Assembly (NCBI RefSeq): GCF_050947875.1
Contig: NC_134569.1
Location: forward strand, 21,799,631 to 21,863,630
Length of the DNA stretch: 64,000 bases
Source: Dermacentor variabilis
Lineage: Eukaryota; Arthropoda; Arachnida; Ixodida; Ixodidae
Reading direction: 5' to 3'
Positions 24,925 to 36,884 of the stretch are shown piece after piece. Each line of letters begins with the position of its first letter. Position 1 is the first letter of the stretch. The translations under genes were made by a program, and so were the position numbers. The notes beneath the pieces are model-generated. The model did not search any database, was not told where the DNA came from, and was given only the letters and a program-made list of their open reading frames with translations.

Positions 24925-27900
24925 AATGAAGCTAAAGCGATGCGTGCGCGTAATCTTCTTGATTCGCACAGTGGCAATGGTACGCTGCGGCATGAATCTG
25001 TGTGTGAGATTTGCAGAGAAATGAGTATATTTTTTGTTTAGTCAAACCAAATGTGTGTGTGCGCGCACATCTTCTCTCCCTCGCGATAGCACAGCACTCT
25101 GCGACAGCTGTGTGCTTGCAGGATCAGAAAATGTATTTGCTGTCGGCATTGTGCTTATATGGTTTTACGACAAACTTAGCTTATCTGTGTCCTTGCTTAG
25201 TGAAAGAAGCTATACACCCACCTCATTATCCCATTCGAACCTACGAGAATTGTTTCTCGATAACCAATTTTAATTCTACAAATGAATTTGTTCGTATCTT
25301 TTGATTAATTAGGTCGGAAGTGTTCATTCAATTTATACATACATTTTCCCTAAAGCGTTCTCTTTATTCACTATCTTTTTCTCTAATTTCTATACGAATT
25401 TATTTTTTCGTCATCAATTGTTTCCGTGTGGGGCGTATTCTATATAAAGAAACGTTCAACTTCATTGTGACACACTGTTTCATAAAAAATGCTGTTCTGC
25501 TGTTTCAATCATGTTTTGTATCGTGACACTTGGGTAGGTTATTAATGTAGCCAGTCCTTCTGTTCGATCTATGCCAATCTTATCCACCAACGTTTTCGCT
25601 GGCTAATCCCACTGATAACGTGTGTAGTGCCCCTCTGGCCCTTAATTAGTTGCCGATGTAAATTGCATGGTGTCAGGTGAACGTCAGTATTAGTGGCTAT
25701 TACGGCCTGCCATTCTAGTTAATATACCGGAATTTCTTCAGAGGGCAATACTAAGAATTTTCCAAGGTCCCTGTAGTTAAAACGCGGAGATGCATCAACA
25801 TTTTCATTTGTACAGTTATCAATTCATCACTTATCTGCTCGTGTTACTAGTACTACGATCACTGAGGGCAGTTGCACGAGTAAGACGGCGACCTGCATCG
25901 CCTGCGAGCCGAACTCCCCTCCAGCGACGGCTTTGAGCGACGACTTCCCGGTATGAGGGCAGCAATATACGCGCCGAAACTAGCGTGACGCATGCTTTAT
26001 CAATTGAAGTTGATGTATTTTACTGAAAAGGGAGCATAAAATTTTTCAGAAGGACTTGCACTAGGTTCTTATTCTTGCATGTGTAAAATTCAATAGTTTG
26101 CTCGTTCCGTGCGACAAACAGTAGTATTTGAGTTATGTACATCCAGTTCCGGCCTCGCACTATTGGCTAGTCGCTCATAGCACTTCCGGGCGACGAGCGA
26201 CGAGTTCTAGATTTCTAGAAACGAGCGATCGAGAGACAACATCGAGCGACTTGTTGAAGCGACGGCCCGTTTTGTCGCTCGAAGCTGTCGCCCTTCAACG
26301 TCGCGCGCAAAATCGCTCTCGTGGAGTTCGGACTTAACGCCGAACTCCTCAGAGAAACGCAAGCTCTCGAAATTTTCCATGACCATCTCAGCAAAACAGC
26401 ACCAAACTACCTTGCACCGTGCTCCGTGTGTAGCGGCAGCAGTCGGTCCGGACGAAAACCATTGTTGACGTCACGAGGCGCCCGACCAATCACAGGCGGA
26501 AACGAGGCGCGCGAGCTGGGCGTGTCTGCTGCTGCACTTTTCGTCGAAATAAAATATGTTTGCGCTTTCTTTCGCTCAATTTCGGATGCGATATTCGAAT
26601 TCAGAGGGTTGAAAGCCACGACGTACTGCTCTTCACTCATTTTTTTTTTCTGGAAAAGCTTTCAGCTTCCCTTTAAATGCTAACGGTTATAAAGGGTGAT
26701 TCAACACCACTATATCACAGAAAAAGAAAACGAAATGCCCCCTATGCCCTCTTTTGGTAGGAGTAGCTGGGAGCAGAAGAGACAGAGAGAAAAAAAAAAG
26801 GCAGGTTCCGAAGCGCATGTCTGCCCCACTTTTGATACTGCTAGCTTCGTCCAAGCGTTTCGCGGCGCAACTATCACATGCTACTTTACTGCGTTGTTCG
26901 CCAAAAAGTGCGCAGAATGCCGTTAAAAGGCGCAGCGCGGAAACGCTCGCTCCCCACGCATTCTCGCCAGCAAAAACAGAAGCCCGGTCTTTGATGCAAT
27001 TGGCGAGGCCTCGCCAGTTTAATAGCTGCCAACCTTCTGCTGGTTATTGCGCATCTTGCCCCGAACTGAACTCCCTTAATGCGAACTCCCTTAATCGCCC
27101 TCTCGATCCTGCCGCAAATTTCATCCCGCTGCCCGTGAAACGAAAATACATTTTCCTCAAACAGGAACAGAACCGGAGCTGAAAGGGAAGAGTGGGGTGA
27201 GGAGGTGTCCCTGCACTTACACGCACGAAAACTGAAGCACAGAGAGAAGGTGAAAGGGCAAAATAATAAATGATAATAAACGGGAAGGGACACTGAGCGC
27301 GACCGGAGCGTGTGGCCGTCGCTGCGGCCTCCGAGCAGAGCCTGTCGTCGTCATCGGTAGATGGGCGGAGTCGAAGGGCTTCGATGCCCAATCGATAACG
27401 CGCTTCCCAAAAAGGAAACAAGGCGAACGTGCACCAACTGCAAAGTGATCCGCGGCCGTGCTCTTCGATTTCGACGACCACGGCACCCGGCCCTGCACTG
27501 GGTCCACAACGCGCGAGCACACACCACACTGGGGCGAAGTGCGCGCCTCCTCGCCCGTCAAACAGGTCTTCACAGTGTCTGGTGCAGCGGAAACTTGCAA
27601 AGTGGCACCTGCAGATGCGTTCGTTGGCAAGCGTCATTCACAAATGCGCGGCACACCTACACGTGCGCCCGAAGACATCAGCAAAGCCCTTTTCTTTTTA
27701 ACTTTGTTCACGCCAGACGAGCAGTGAAGGACAGGAGTGGCCGAAAGCAGCTAAAAGGAGCTGAATACCTCCTGCAGATTAACCTCGTAAAACCTAATTC
27801 CAACCAATCCTGATTAATGGGGATAATATTAGCGAAGGCGGACAGGCAATGGCAGAGAACAGTTGCGAACGAAAAGTTCTGTGAATTTCGACCCACAACT

Positions 27901-28150
27901 TCTATAAACGTCGACATGATTTGCTGGTGGGCGCACCATTTGCCACGGAGCCATTCATCTGGTGCAGACGGCAACACACTCGTTGCATTCGTTTCACATA
28001 TACTATGAAGCTATTCAGGTTTTAAGACGTCCATGGTCTGTCGTGGGACGAAGAAAGCGATCTCTGCACATCTCATCTCAGCTCTTTGTGATTTACATCG
28101 GAGATTGGCACTGGGAAAAAAAACATCAAAATTACATAAGTGTTGCTTTA

Positions 28151-28153
<3 letters not shown>

Positions 28154-28198
<45 letters not shown>
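28154..28198. repeat. (TA)n microsatellite at a SINE 3' end
   Basis: About 22 TA units directly follow the 3' end of the minus-strand SINE at 28199-28446, suggesting growth from the SINE tail. Confidence 0.95.
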
Positions 28199-28200
<2 letters not shown>

Positions 28201-28446
28201 GGACCACAAGAAAGGGGGTTAACCGAGGGGCCCGATTTTTATTAATCATATCATAAGAAGCCAACAAACAACGACATCGAGGACAACATAGGGGAAATTA
28301 CTTGTACTTACTAATTGAATTAAAGAGATGATACATTAATGGCAATGAAAGTGGATGAAAAAAGCACTTGCTGCAGGTAAGGAACGATCCCGTCTTCGCG
28401 TTACGCGTGCGATGCTCTGATCAATTGAGCTACCGCGGCGCCGTTT
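28199..28446 (-). mobile_element. tRNA-derived SINE, second family
   Basis: On the minus strand the head reads CGCCGCGGTAGCTCAATTG, a clear A-box-like start, with a decayed B box (GGGATCGTTCC). The body then reads TTTTTTCATCCACTTTCATT, TAATTTCCCCTATGTTGTCC, GGCTTCTTATGATATGA and ends AAAATCGGGCCCCTCGGTTAACC before the TA tail. The body differs from Ruka, so it is a separate tRNA-headed family. It resembles a repeat I know as widespread in ticks but cannot name. Confidence 0.65.
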
Positions 28447-28496
28447 TTCCATCCACTTTCTGTGGTGTTCATGCTTTACTTACTAGAAATAACATA

Positions 28497-28698
28497 GGGA
28501 GTGCTAGCCAGCGCCACCACTCACAAACCTTGGCGGCGGATGTGGAAAATCCTTTCTGCCGCAGGTTTGTTGTGAACATCCTTGTGAGTGTGGAATATCC
28601 TCGTGAGTGTGGACCATCCTCATGATGCCTGCGGCAGAAAGGATGTTCCACATCCACCGCCATGGTCTGTGAGTGGTGGAGCTGGCTAACACTCCTAA
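28497..28698. repeat. large inverted repeat (two ~70-base arms)
   Basis: Arms 28497-28565 and 28627-28698 are near-perfect complements: GGGAGTGCTAGCCAGCGCC to CCTTTCTGCCGCAGG, against CCTGCGGCAGAAAGG to GGAGCTGGCTAACACTCCT. The 61-base centre holds two copies of GTGAGTGTGGA. The hairpin joins the tRNA head of the neighbouring SINE through a segment with another CATCCACTTTC, so SINE and hairpin may be one composite element. Confidence 0.85.
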
Positions 28699-28701
28699 GG
28701 C

Positions 28702-28703
<2 letters not shown>

Positions 28704-28770
<67 letters not shown>
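28704..28770. repeat. (TA)n microsatellite
   Basis: About 33 TA units next to the outer end of the 70-base-arm inverted repeat. Together with the tract at 28.15 kb, TA repeats bracket the composite SINE/hairpin. Confidence 0.95.
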
Positions 28771-28773
<3 letters not shown>

Positions 28774-29801
28774 GGGGGAGAGAAAAATAGTTTTGATGCT
28801 TTGAGTAGGAAAATTTATTGAAAAGTATAAGAATAAAAATGCGAAGATTTGTAATCCGCCTAGATGCCAATCCCTGCTGTCAATAGCAACAAGATGTACA
28901 AACAAGCTGGGGCCGAGTCCCAAAGGCGGTAAGCTTAAGAAATGTAGTGTCTTTGAGAATTTCTTTTTAAAAGGGCGTTTTGCTCAGAATTCCAAGAGAC
29001 GCTGTGAGCTACTACTTCTATTCGCGCGTGCAAAGAAAGATATTTCCTATATTTTGCAAGCACGGCCTTGAGAATGGCCGCGAATCTAAGAAAAAGCACA
29101 ATTTTGTAATACTGTCGTCGTCACCCGACGACCGTTGATTTATATCCCGTTTAGTAATAAATTTCTCTAAAAAAATTTACTTTGGCACTATTCATTTGTG
29201 CGTGCGTAACGTGCAAAATCATAAGGTAAATAAGAAAATTTCAAAATGCAACATGTCTCAACTCTCGTTGAATTAATCAGTGGTGTTTGCGTGTTCGTTT
29301 TCTTCGCCCTTGTTGCGTACTCCAGGGTAGCGTATCGTACTGCTGCCGAGTTGTAGCGACGCCTGCCTATCGAAGCTCGACCGACGTTACTATTGGGCAG
29401 CGTAGCGTTGCCGGCGGGCTGCAGGCATCCGGTAGACCATGGCGACCGGGCAAGGGCGAGACGATTTCTAGTGCGAGACTTGCATGGTTTATTCAAAGGT
29501 TGATGAAAGATGATGAGAAGAGAATGAAGTGATTAAAAGTACATTTCGGAGCCCCTTAAATAGGCTCTCTGCAATCGTGGGAGGGATCTTGCTTTCGTCG
29601 AAGTCACGTGACCAGCACAGAGTCGGATTGGCGGAAAGAGGGCCCCGCCTCCGGTTATACCACGCCTCTGGTGGTACCGAGCCTCCTGGAATTGTAGACG
29701 CTTGTCCGTCTCTTTTGCGCGTTGCTGGTTCGTGGAAGTGCTGCAGTAGAGTCTGACCGTTCGAGGAAAGGGTCCCTTTAAAGTTGCACGCACGCAAGCA
29801 C

Positions 29802-29804
<3 letters not shown>

Positions 29805-29859
<55 letters not shown>
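29805..29859. repeat. (CA)n microsatellite
   Basis: A CA tract with a few CGCA variants at its left end. Confidence 0.95.
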
Positions 29860-29926
29860 GAGGCCTGTAAACACTGCGGGGCGTCCGCCAGACCGGCATA
29901 CTCTCGAAATGGTCATGGCGAATTAG

Positions 29927-30112
29927 GAAGTCACGCTTCATTTTGACGAGGCATGGCGGGTGAAGGTCGGGTGAGAGAAAGTCCTTTCTGCACGAGGTGC
30001 TGGATGCCAACCGTAGCAGGAGAAGTCACGCCTCATTTCGACGAGACATGGTGAGAGAAGGTAGGGTGAAATTCCTTTCTGCACGTGGTGCCAGACGCCA
30101 AGCGTAACACCC
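29927..30112 (+). repeat. tandem duplication of a ~95-base unit
   Basis: Units begin at GAAGTCACGCTTCATTTTGACG (29927) and GAAGTCACGCCTCATTTCGACG (30022). They share GAGGCATGG/GAGACATGG, GGTGAGAGAA, CCTTTCTGCACG(A/T)GGTGC and GATGCCAACCGTAGC/GACGCCAAGCGTAAC. The surrounding 29.48-30.12 kb resembles a retroelement end (a promoter-like GC-rich stretch and TAACACCC at the right) but no coding remnant is present. Confidence 0.75.
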
Positions 30113-30224
30113 TATTGTCATAGCGAAGCTGAGTGTGCTGAGTGCGAAGAGGCAACCTGACAATCACACGACAATGATGACGACCGTCGTCATTGCCGCC
30201 ATCGCCAGTGTGACGGGAAGGATG

Positions 30225-30335
30225 GAGGTTGAGAGAGAGAGAGAGAGAGAGGTTAGGTCGACCAGACTAGCGTCCGGTTTCTTACCCTACGCTGGATGGA
30301 TAGGAAAAAGGGGAATATAAAGAGGAAAAGAGGGC
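30225..30335 (-). mobile_element. LINE family A, 3' end fragment
   Basis: Read on the minus strand this shows the GTAGGGTAAGAAACCGGACG core, then GTCGACCTAACC and a CT-rich tail. No ORF2 remains beside it. Confidence 0.5.
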
Positions 30336-32161
30336 GCACTGCATGCTCATATATAGTACGCAAGCAGGACTTCAAACTGACGGACAAAGCAAACCAAGTT
30401 TCGAGCTTTTAGCCACTTTGGCATTAAAATCGCAGCTGTAGGGTCCCAATGGTGGCCTCCAAGGACGGCCAAACACGCGAGTATATGGAGGGCAAATGAC
30501 AGCAACATACATGGAAGGAGACAAAGCTTTCTCACGACACCCATGCAGCCTCTGCGTGTGTGTGCTTTTTTTCTTCTAAGCCTGCCTCGACGAGCCGTAA
30601 TAAGGTCGAGTTTTCCCTTTTAAATGATGCAGCTCTTCGCGGAACGTCGCGAATTAGTCGGGTTAGGCCGGTCCTGCTTTCGTTTATACTATATACGCCA
30701 AATCGCAATTTATGAGCGACGACGAAGTCTGCAGCGCGACGCGCCCCGCGCTTATTTTTAATCATCCCCGCAGCTTTATCGCCTCGCAGCGCAGCCTGTC
30801 ACACAGTATTTTAATCGAGGCTTGAGCTGAGAGCAGCCAAGGAGGAAGGGGGAATAAAAAAAAGGAGAAATTAGAAGAAAGCTGGTAAGACAGATCACGT
30901 ATACGCACTAACAAGCGTTGAAACATTCCAACGCCGCAACGGCGGTTATGCACTCCGCTTACCCACGAAATAAGTGTAGCGCGCTTGCCAAACTTTTATC
31001 TCCCGAAAAAAAAAAGAAACTTCTAAGGAAAAAAAAGAGGAAATAAAGCTTCACGAACGTAGTGGTTAATATAATATGGCGTACAGAAAGAAAACGAGGC
31101 AGAAGCGATGCACAGCTAAGCAGTGAAGCCTAAAGAATGGTCTCACATTTAGTAGGGAATTATTACGCGACGTCGTTACTGTCTCCTCCTCCATTTCTCC
31201 GGATTCCTCTCTCCATCAACACCATCTCACCGGTTGCTTCTTTTTCTTATTATACACGGCAGCGCGTTTGTTTGTTTTGGTTTTTACATACCGCTATAGA
31301 AGTGTGTTTTTCGAGCACCGGAAAATTTTCCTCCAGCTTAGCTGGGAATTTCAAATGCGCCTCGCTAAATTTATTCCCTCGCTGTCGCCCTTCTTCTTGC
31401 TTATTCATCTTTCTTGTCGCCGGGCATCGCGCTCCCATGCCACGAAGTAAATGTAGAAACTCCGACGTGGAGACCAGCAGCGCGAGAGACGAAAGCGGAA
31501 GGTCCTTGAATATAACAAACGCCCCTGCTGCAGCGAATCCTCCAAACTGGGCTCCGAACAGTGCGTGTTAGCGCAAACACGGCGAAGACGTACGAGTGCG
31601 CTGAAAGTAAACAACAGTCCGCTCATGCAGAATCTATGGAAAAAAAAAAAACGATACACGCAAACTGGGAAAAGTTAAATCGCCAAGGCTTAACCAAAGG
31701 AAGCAGACAGCTGAAAGGCGAGGCAACAGCGAAGATGCTATGGTTCCGAAGAGCAATATTTGGGCAGCTTTTAAGAGACATGGCGTGATCAATTCAGAGA
31801 CGCCAAGGCAAACTGAACGCACGCGTTGAAAGAAACCGAGCAGAAGGGGCGGGGCGCTTGCCTAGTAGTGTTTATGATCCCGCAGGCTTACGTTCTGCGA
31901 CACATGCATCAGAACGCCTGGGAAACGAATAATTGCAGCCGAGAAGTGTCCGCAGGAAGATGGAGAGGAGACCAGTTGAAATGAAAGATAGCGGGCGAAC
32001 GAGGCAAGCCACAGCCCGGAGCCAACGTTGCGACAAGGGGATTTGTCTTTGTTGGTACAACCTGACGAGCATAAGCCTCCTTTTCGAAAGCCCGATATGC
32101 TGCTCTTGTCACGTTCCCCACTCCTGATCATCAGTGCACGCGACGTACTTCGTTAGTGTCA

Positions 32162-32162
<1 letters not shown>

Positions 32163-32207
<45 letters not shown>
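32163..32207. repeat. (TA)n microsatellite
   Basis: About 22 TA units, directly before the segment that carries the hammerhead-like motif. Confidence 0.95.
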
Positions 32208-32210
<3 letters not shown>

Positions 32211-32264
32211 AAGGACAGTCCACTAAAGCTTCCGTCGTACTCAAGAAAAGCAAAAACAGACATA

Positions 32265-32312
32265 TAATTTCCACGCTTCGGCCGGGGTCCGGCCTTTATC
32301 AGGAGTATGCTG
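32265..32312 (-). ncRNA. hammerhead-ribozyme-like motif, decayed
   Basis: On the minus strand CTGATAA is followed by a 6-bp GC stem (GGCCGG / CCGGCC, short loop) and then GAAGCG. The hammerhead core is CUGAUGA, stem II, GAAA; this copy has the right order and spacing with one change in each half. A possible stem I pairs GCATACTC, just before the core, with GAGTACG about 75 bases further along the minus strand. Hammerhead motifs are known from Penelope-like retroelements of arthropods. I see no reverse transcriptase or GIY-YIG sequence here, and with both core changes the motif should be inactive. Confidence 0.35.
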
Positions 32313-32325
32313 CACTATAAAGAAT

Positions 32326-32327
32326 AT

Positions 32328-32374
<47 letters not shown>

Positions 32375-32375
32375 T
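32326..32375. repeat. (TTTA)n microsatellite
   Basis: About twelve ATTT units, 25 bases beyond the hammerhead-like motif. Confidence 0.95.
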
Positions 32376-33304
32376 CTCCAGAAGAGAAAGACGGTTCAAG
32401 GTCTGATCACCTAAATAGCCTGTTTCTAGAATACGAGCCCCCACATCCAGTTTTCAGTGTATAAGGTTCCACGTAAAGCCCGAAACGATTAGTTGAAACT
32501 CGCTACGAATATCTGCAACGATGGATTCGCTGAACCCTCACTGAAGAAGCCCATACGTAAATATAGCGAGTATAGCTTCAGCTTAGTATATACAGAAGTA
32601 TAACAATATTGCTTTGCGTTTCCCGTCGAGGGTTATAAACCTTTCAACCTTGACATTCCCCGCCCGGCGGTCCGACGCCGTTTAGTGCAAGTATTCAGGC
32701 ATAAACTTATGTGTGCCTGCAGTGAGGCTGTACAGGAGCAAAAATAACAATATCGGGAAGGCTTTAATATATAAAGCAAAAATGTAAGCAGAATGAACAT
32801 CGCGACTGCGTAACCTCTCCGACAGAACAGCGAAGCCGCGGAACCATACGTCTTCCAATCTCGGTTCAGCCTCTCCGGCGCCATATGCTTTGCAGAATGC
32901 GCGTGCCATGCCGGGTCGGGGCTCTTCCGCTCAATATAACAAACGCGCTTCGCCGATGCGCTGCAGCTTTCCTCGCGGACACAGCCCGGCGAAGAACGCA
33001 CATCACGTAGAAACAACGCGGTCGTCGAAAACCTGATGTTATAGGGACCACGCGGACGACAACGCATTACCGTAGCGAAGAGCACCGAAAAAACTCAAAA
33101 CTATGCGGAAAGCTATCGAGACAAAAGTAAACAACACCGCGTAAAACTTTTATCGAAGTCATGCGAGAGAAGAACAAGAACGACATATTTCAAGACAACG
33201 GAGAAAGGACATGGGCACGAGAGATTAAACGACGACGCAGCGAAGATCCCATTCGCGGTCCTTCGGCGGCTCTCCAATATACCGTATATATAAAGAGAAA
33301 ACAT

Positions 33305-33321
33305 GGGGGGGGGGGGGGGGG
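33305..33321. repeat. poly-G tract
   Basis: Seventeen consecutive G bases, prone to polymerase slippage and to sequencing error. Confidence 0.9.
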
Positions 33322-34641
33322 AGGGCTCAACGTGGAGAGGGATTTCCATATAATCCAGTACCGAGGGTACACAGACAAGCTCAGTACAGCGGACACAAGC
33401 CGCGACGGACAGCGCGCCCCAGTTCGCCCCATGCAGTTCGCGCACGCCGGAATAAATCAAGCCGGCAATAAGCGCCACTGTACAGCAGGACGGTCATAAA
33501 GTTCGGCTGATTTGCAGGGGAGCACGGAACTTTTCAAGACCTCTTTTCGTACATGCATTTATTTATTTTACTGATATTGGATCAAACCTGTACGCTTTTC
33601 CGAGTAATAGCGCCGTCCTGCTCAGTTGGGTCAGCTTAGTTAACTGCGCTCAGTTCTTTGGAAAAAAAAAAAAAACCTGCGTCAATCTGGTTAGTTTCTT
33701 ATTTTGTTAGATTAGTTTACAGGGTAACCGTACGTTCTTCACCGAAGGGCATGCTTCCAACACAGAATTATAGAACAACGTATAAAGATTGTGTCTGCGT
33801 TAAAACCTGGACGCTGCAAGTGTTTTAACAAATACCGCCTGACTTGTAAAAAGAAAATCAGCGCTTTGCTATTACTGTGAGCGCAATATTTTTCTTTCTC
33901 ATCGGTACATATCTTCACTGCGAGCCACGACGACAAAGAAGACGCGGTTCGTGTTGATACTATGATGATATGTACACATGAGGAAGATGAGAAGCAAATA
34001 TTCTGCTCATACAAATTGCGCTCTCACGTCAGAACATTTTATTCTTTAATTTTCTCGCAAACAAGCATTAATTGCGGCGGAACTTATCGTGGGAGCCACA
34101 GATATTGACTCTAATGAGCGGTTTTCATTCTGCATTACACGGCCCATGCTATATTTTTTTTTATTTCGCCGAAGACTGTAGGATAACGTACACGCCCCGC
34201 TTGACATTGGCAAATATCTATGTACAGTCTCTCAGACGATAGCTTTCCGCCACAGCCGCTCTCAATATCGACCTTTCAATTCTACGTCAGCGCACTTCTT
34301 GCGCATATGACGCGCCACCGTCCGTCTCGGTTTGGTTCTCTCTTACCGAGGGCGCATACACAAACACTGTCAAGGATTGCCCTAGAGCCGGATTGCATTA
34401 GAAAGTACGTTTGATTATTAAAGAAATTAACAGAGATTGTGGGGAAGTATGAAAGGAACGACTTTTTCCGTTCTTGTCCTTGTATCTCAGTTAGCTGTTC
34501 ACCAACACTCGGGAAATCATGTCCGTGCTTTTCTCTTTTGTGGTGTATATCGTTCACACCTCAACTGCTCGTTGACGAGTGCGTCATTTAGAGGCCTGTA
34601 AAATCTTTTTGTAGTTGCGTGTCTCGACAACCTAACAGTGA

Positions 34642-36356
34642 CAGGGTGTCTACCAAGTTAACATTTCCAAATTCCCTGAGTTTTCCAGGTTTTCCCTGAG
34701 TGCCTATGCAAAATTCCCTGAGTGATGCAGAACTATGTTTTTTTCCAAGCCGAGATGAAACCATATCGCCCGGTGCTGTCACTCTCTAGTAAGCATGTGA
34801 AATATGAAATTAAAAAACACGACTTAACCCAATTTGAATACTAAGGAGAAGTGTTTATGTTATTCAAAAAGAGAATATAATGGAGAAGTTAGTAAAATGC
34901 ACAGCAAATTAAATCTCTTCGAAAAAAATTGCAAATCGAGTCGGACATATTCAAATACGAATAAAAAAGGAGATGCATACAAAAGCAAATATTTTCGAAT
35001 ATGGGCTATTTGCATCAACTGATAGCAAGCTCAGTGGTATGAGGCCCGAACTTTGTCACAATTGAGATTCTCTCTCAACAGCTCGTAAGTCAACCTCAAC
35101 TGTTCTGACATACTCTCGGCCCGCGCACGACGCCTCATTGTTGTGTTTCACCTATTTAAAGAGTTTATTTTGGCTTGGATGAGGGACAATTGCATCTCGG
35201 CATCAGCCAACGCTTTGTTTTTTGAGCTCAAGCTCCTTTAAAATGGCGGCAGCATGCTTCCTTTCCCGTTCATGCCTCAGTGCGTTGCTCCTTTCTGTTC
35301 TTGTACTCCTTCCGCCACTCGTTCGCCCCACGGACCATTTGAAGCATCTTCTTGGTCAGTTGCACAGTCCACGTCCGAGTTTTTGAACTCCTTAGGGGCC
35401 GCGAAAACGTCCGAAAAATTGGCAGTTGGAAAAAAATAAATGCATGTCATTTACTGCCCTTAAGGGCTCAAACCGCCACAGGCACATTCGAAAACGCTCT
35501 GAAGGCCTGTCGGTACGCGTATTAGGCATATTGGTGCTCGTGCTCTGACAGGAAATACCGGGTGCACGCGTGTATAGTTAAGGAATACATACTGTGTCCC
35601 GTGGCAATAGCCCCTTCCCACGCTTGTTAAGCTTCACTGCAATACTTTTGCGTATGCTTCACCAAGTAACATATCTGTACGCAGGCGAAGCTGACTTTCG
35701 GGATCTGACATTATGCAACGCACCGTGCTTTCCAAGCTTCTAAGCCAATCGCGAAGACTGCAAAGGCGGAGTCCGTGCCATTGTTGACAGCAGTGAATTC
35801 TTTCAATAAAAAACACGGCACCCAACGGCAAGAAGCTTCATAGCGAACGTCGAAGCAGCTAGGCCTAGCGTTGCCGTAGTGGTGGCTACGGCTGCCAGCG
35901 GATCTGCGTGCGAGAGCGCCGATTCGAGGCGGCGATGTAATCACAATGGCAGCAGTGGTGGTGTTAATGCCGTTTCGGACCTTCGGTCACGGCAAAACAT
36001 CCGGAAAATTGGACGGCGAAGAGTTCTTGCGTCCGAAATTTCAGACGTTCTGATACAAAGTGACTCTATGCAGCACGTGGTGGTGCCGCGAAGCCGTCCA
36101 AATTATCGTGAATCCGAAAGTCTGTCGTTGGCTGTACACTGGTAGCACCTCCAGCCGACGACAGGACGTTAACGACTATTCATTACAATTCCTGTCTGTT
36201 ACTCGAGCCAGCATTACCGCGACTTTCGACCCTTTCAATAAAATTACACCTAATTTTCCCTGATAGAGGCACAAATTCCCTGAGTTCTCCCTTAGTTTTT
36301 CCAGACTACTGAAAATCCCTGAGAATTTCCGGTTTTCCCGGTTGGTAGACACCCTG
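34642..36356. mobile_element. DNA transposon with terminal inverted repeats, hAT-like, non-autonomous
   Basis: The left end starts CAGGGTGTCTACCAAG and the right end, inverted, starts CAGGGTGTCTACCAACCGGG. The ends stay similar for about 100 bases and carry repeated TTCCCTGAG motifs. AGTGA flanks both sides (34637-34641 and 36357-36361), a candidate 5-bp target duplication. A CAGGG start fits hAT-type elements, most of which make 8-bp duplications although some are reported with 5. The 1.7-kb interior has no frame resembling a transposase, so it would depend on a relative elsewhere. Confidence 0.75.
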
Positions 36357-36793
36357 AGTGATAAATTGAGTTCGTGGTACAGTCAATGTGGGTTCTGAGC
36401 GTAAACCACTTACACGATTAAAAGTTAAGCTACACAAACATTTTGCGGCCCTCCAAATGGTGGTGGTGGCGCCATCTAGCACGCATTCAGCGAATGACGA
36501 AATTTCGGTGCACACCTTTGCATGTTTTCCGTCATATTTATTTTCTTTTTGCGTATTGAGACATATGACATGCAAGACGCTTCAGATGAAATGACGCAAA
36601 CTAGTATAAGCACTAAGTATAACTCGTTATGGCAAGTAAACTTTTGTAAGTATGAGCATTTCGGAGGCACATCTGACGCACAAGTGGCTTCAGGCAAGAG
36701 CGTTCACGAACCAGTGCGAACACTAAGTATAACTTGCTATCACAACTGAAACAACACAGCAAGTTGGGCAAGTTGTTAGGTCAATATTTTTAC

Positions 36794-36884
36794 GTATATC
36801 TGCAGCGCGACACAGACGAGGGACAAGGAATGGATGAGTGTCGTCCATTCATTGTCCCTCGTCTGTGTGGCGCTGCACATATAC
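36794..36884. repeat. inverted repeat with ~40-base arms
   Basis: The left arm GTATATCTGCAGCGCGACAC..GACGAGGGACAA pairs with the right arm TTGTCCCTCGTCTGTGTGGC..GCTGCACATATAC with few mismatches around TGGATGAGTGTCGTCCA. No gene remnant is attached. Confidence 0.85.

Larger units (their letters stand above)
30336..34641. other. no gene apart from the repeats listed
   Basis: Average composition. Short frames only; a G+C-rich patch at 32.8-33.05 kb has no exon signature I trust. Confidence 0.35.

Noticed and set aside
27044..27637. 197-codon minus frame
   Set aside because: No domain, atypical composition and a competing open frame on the other strand; no splice signals that define an exon.
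28395..28446. tRNA gene on the minus strand
   Set aside because: Only an A-box-like head with a decayed B box, continuous with a SINE body.
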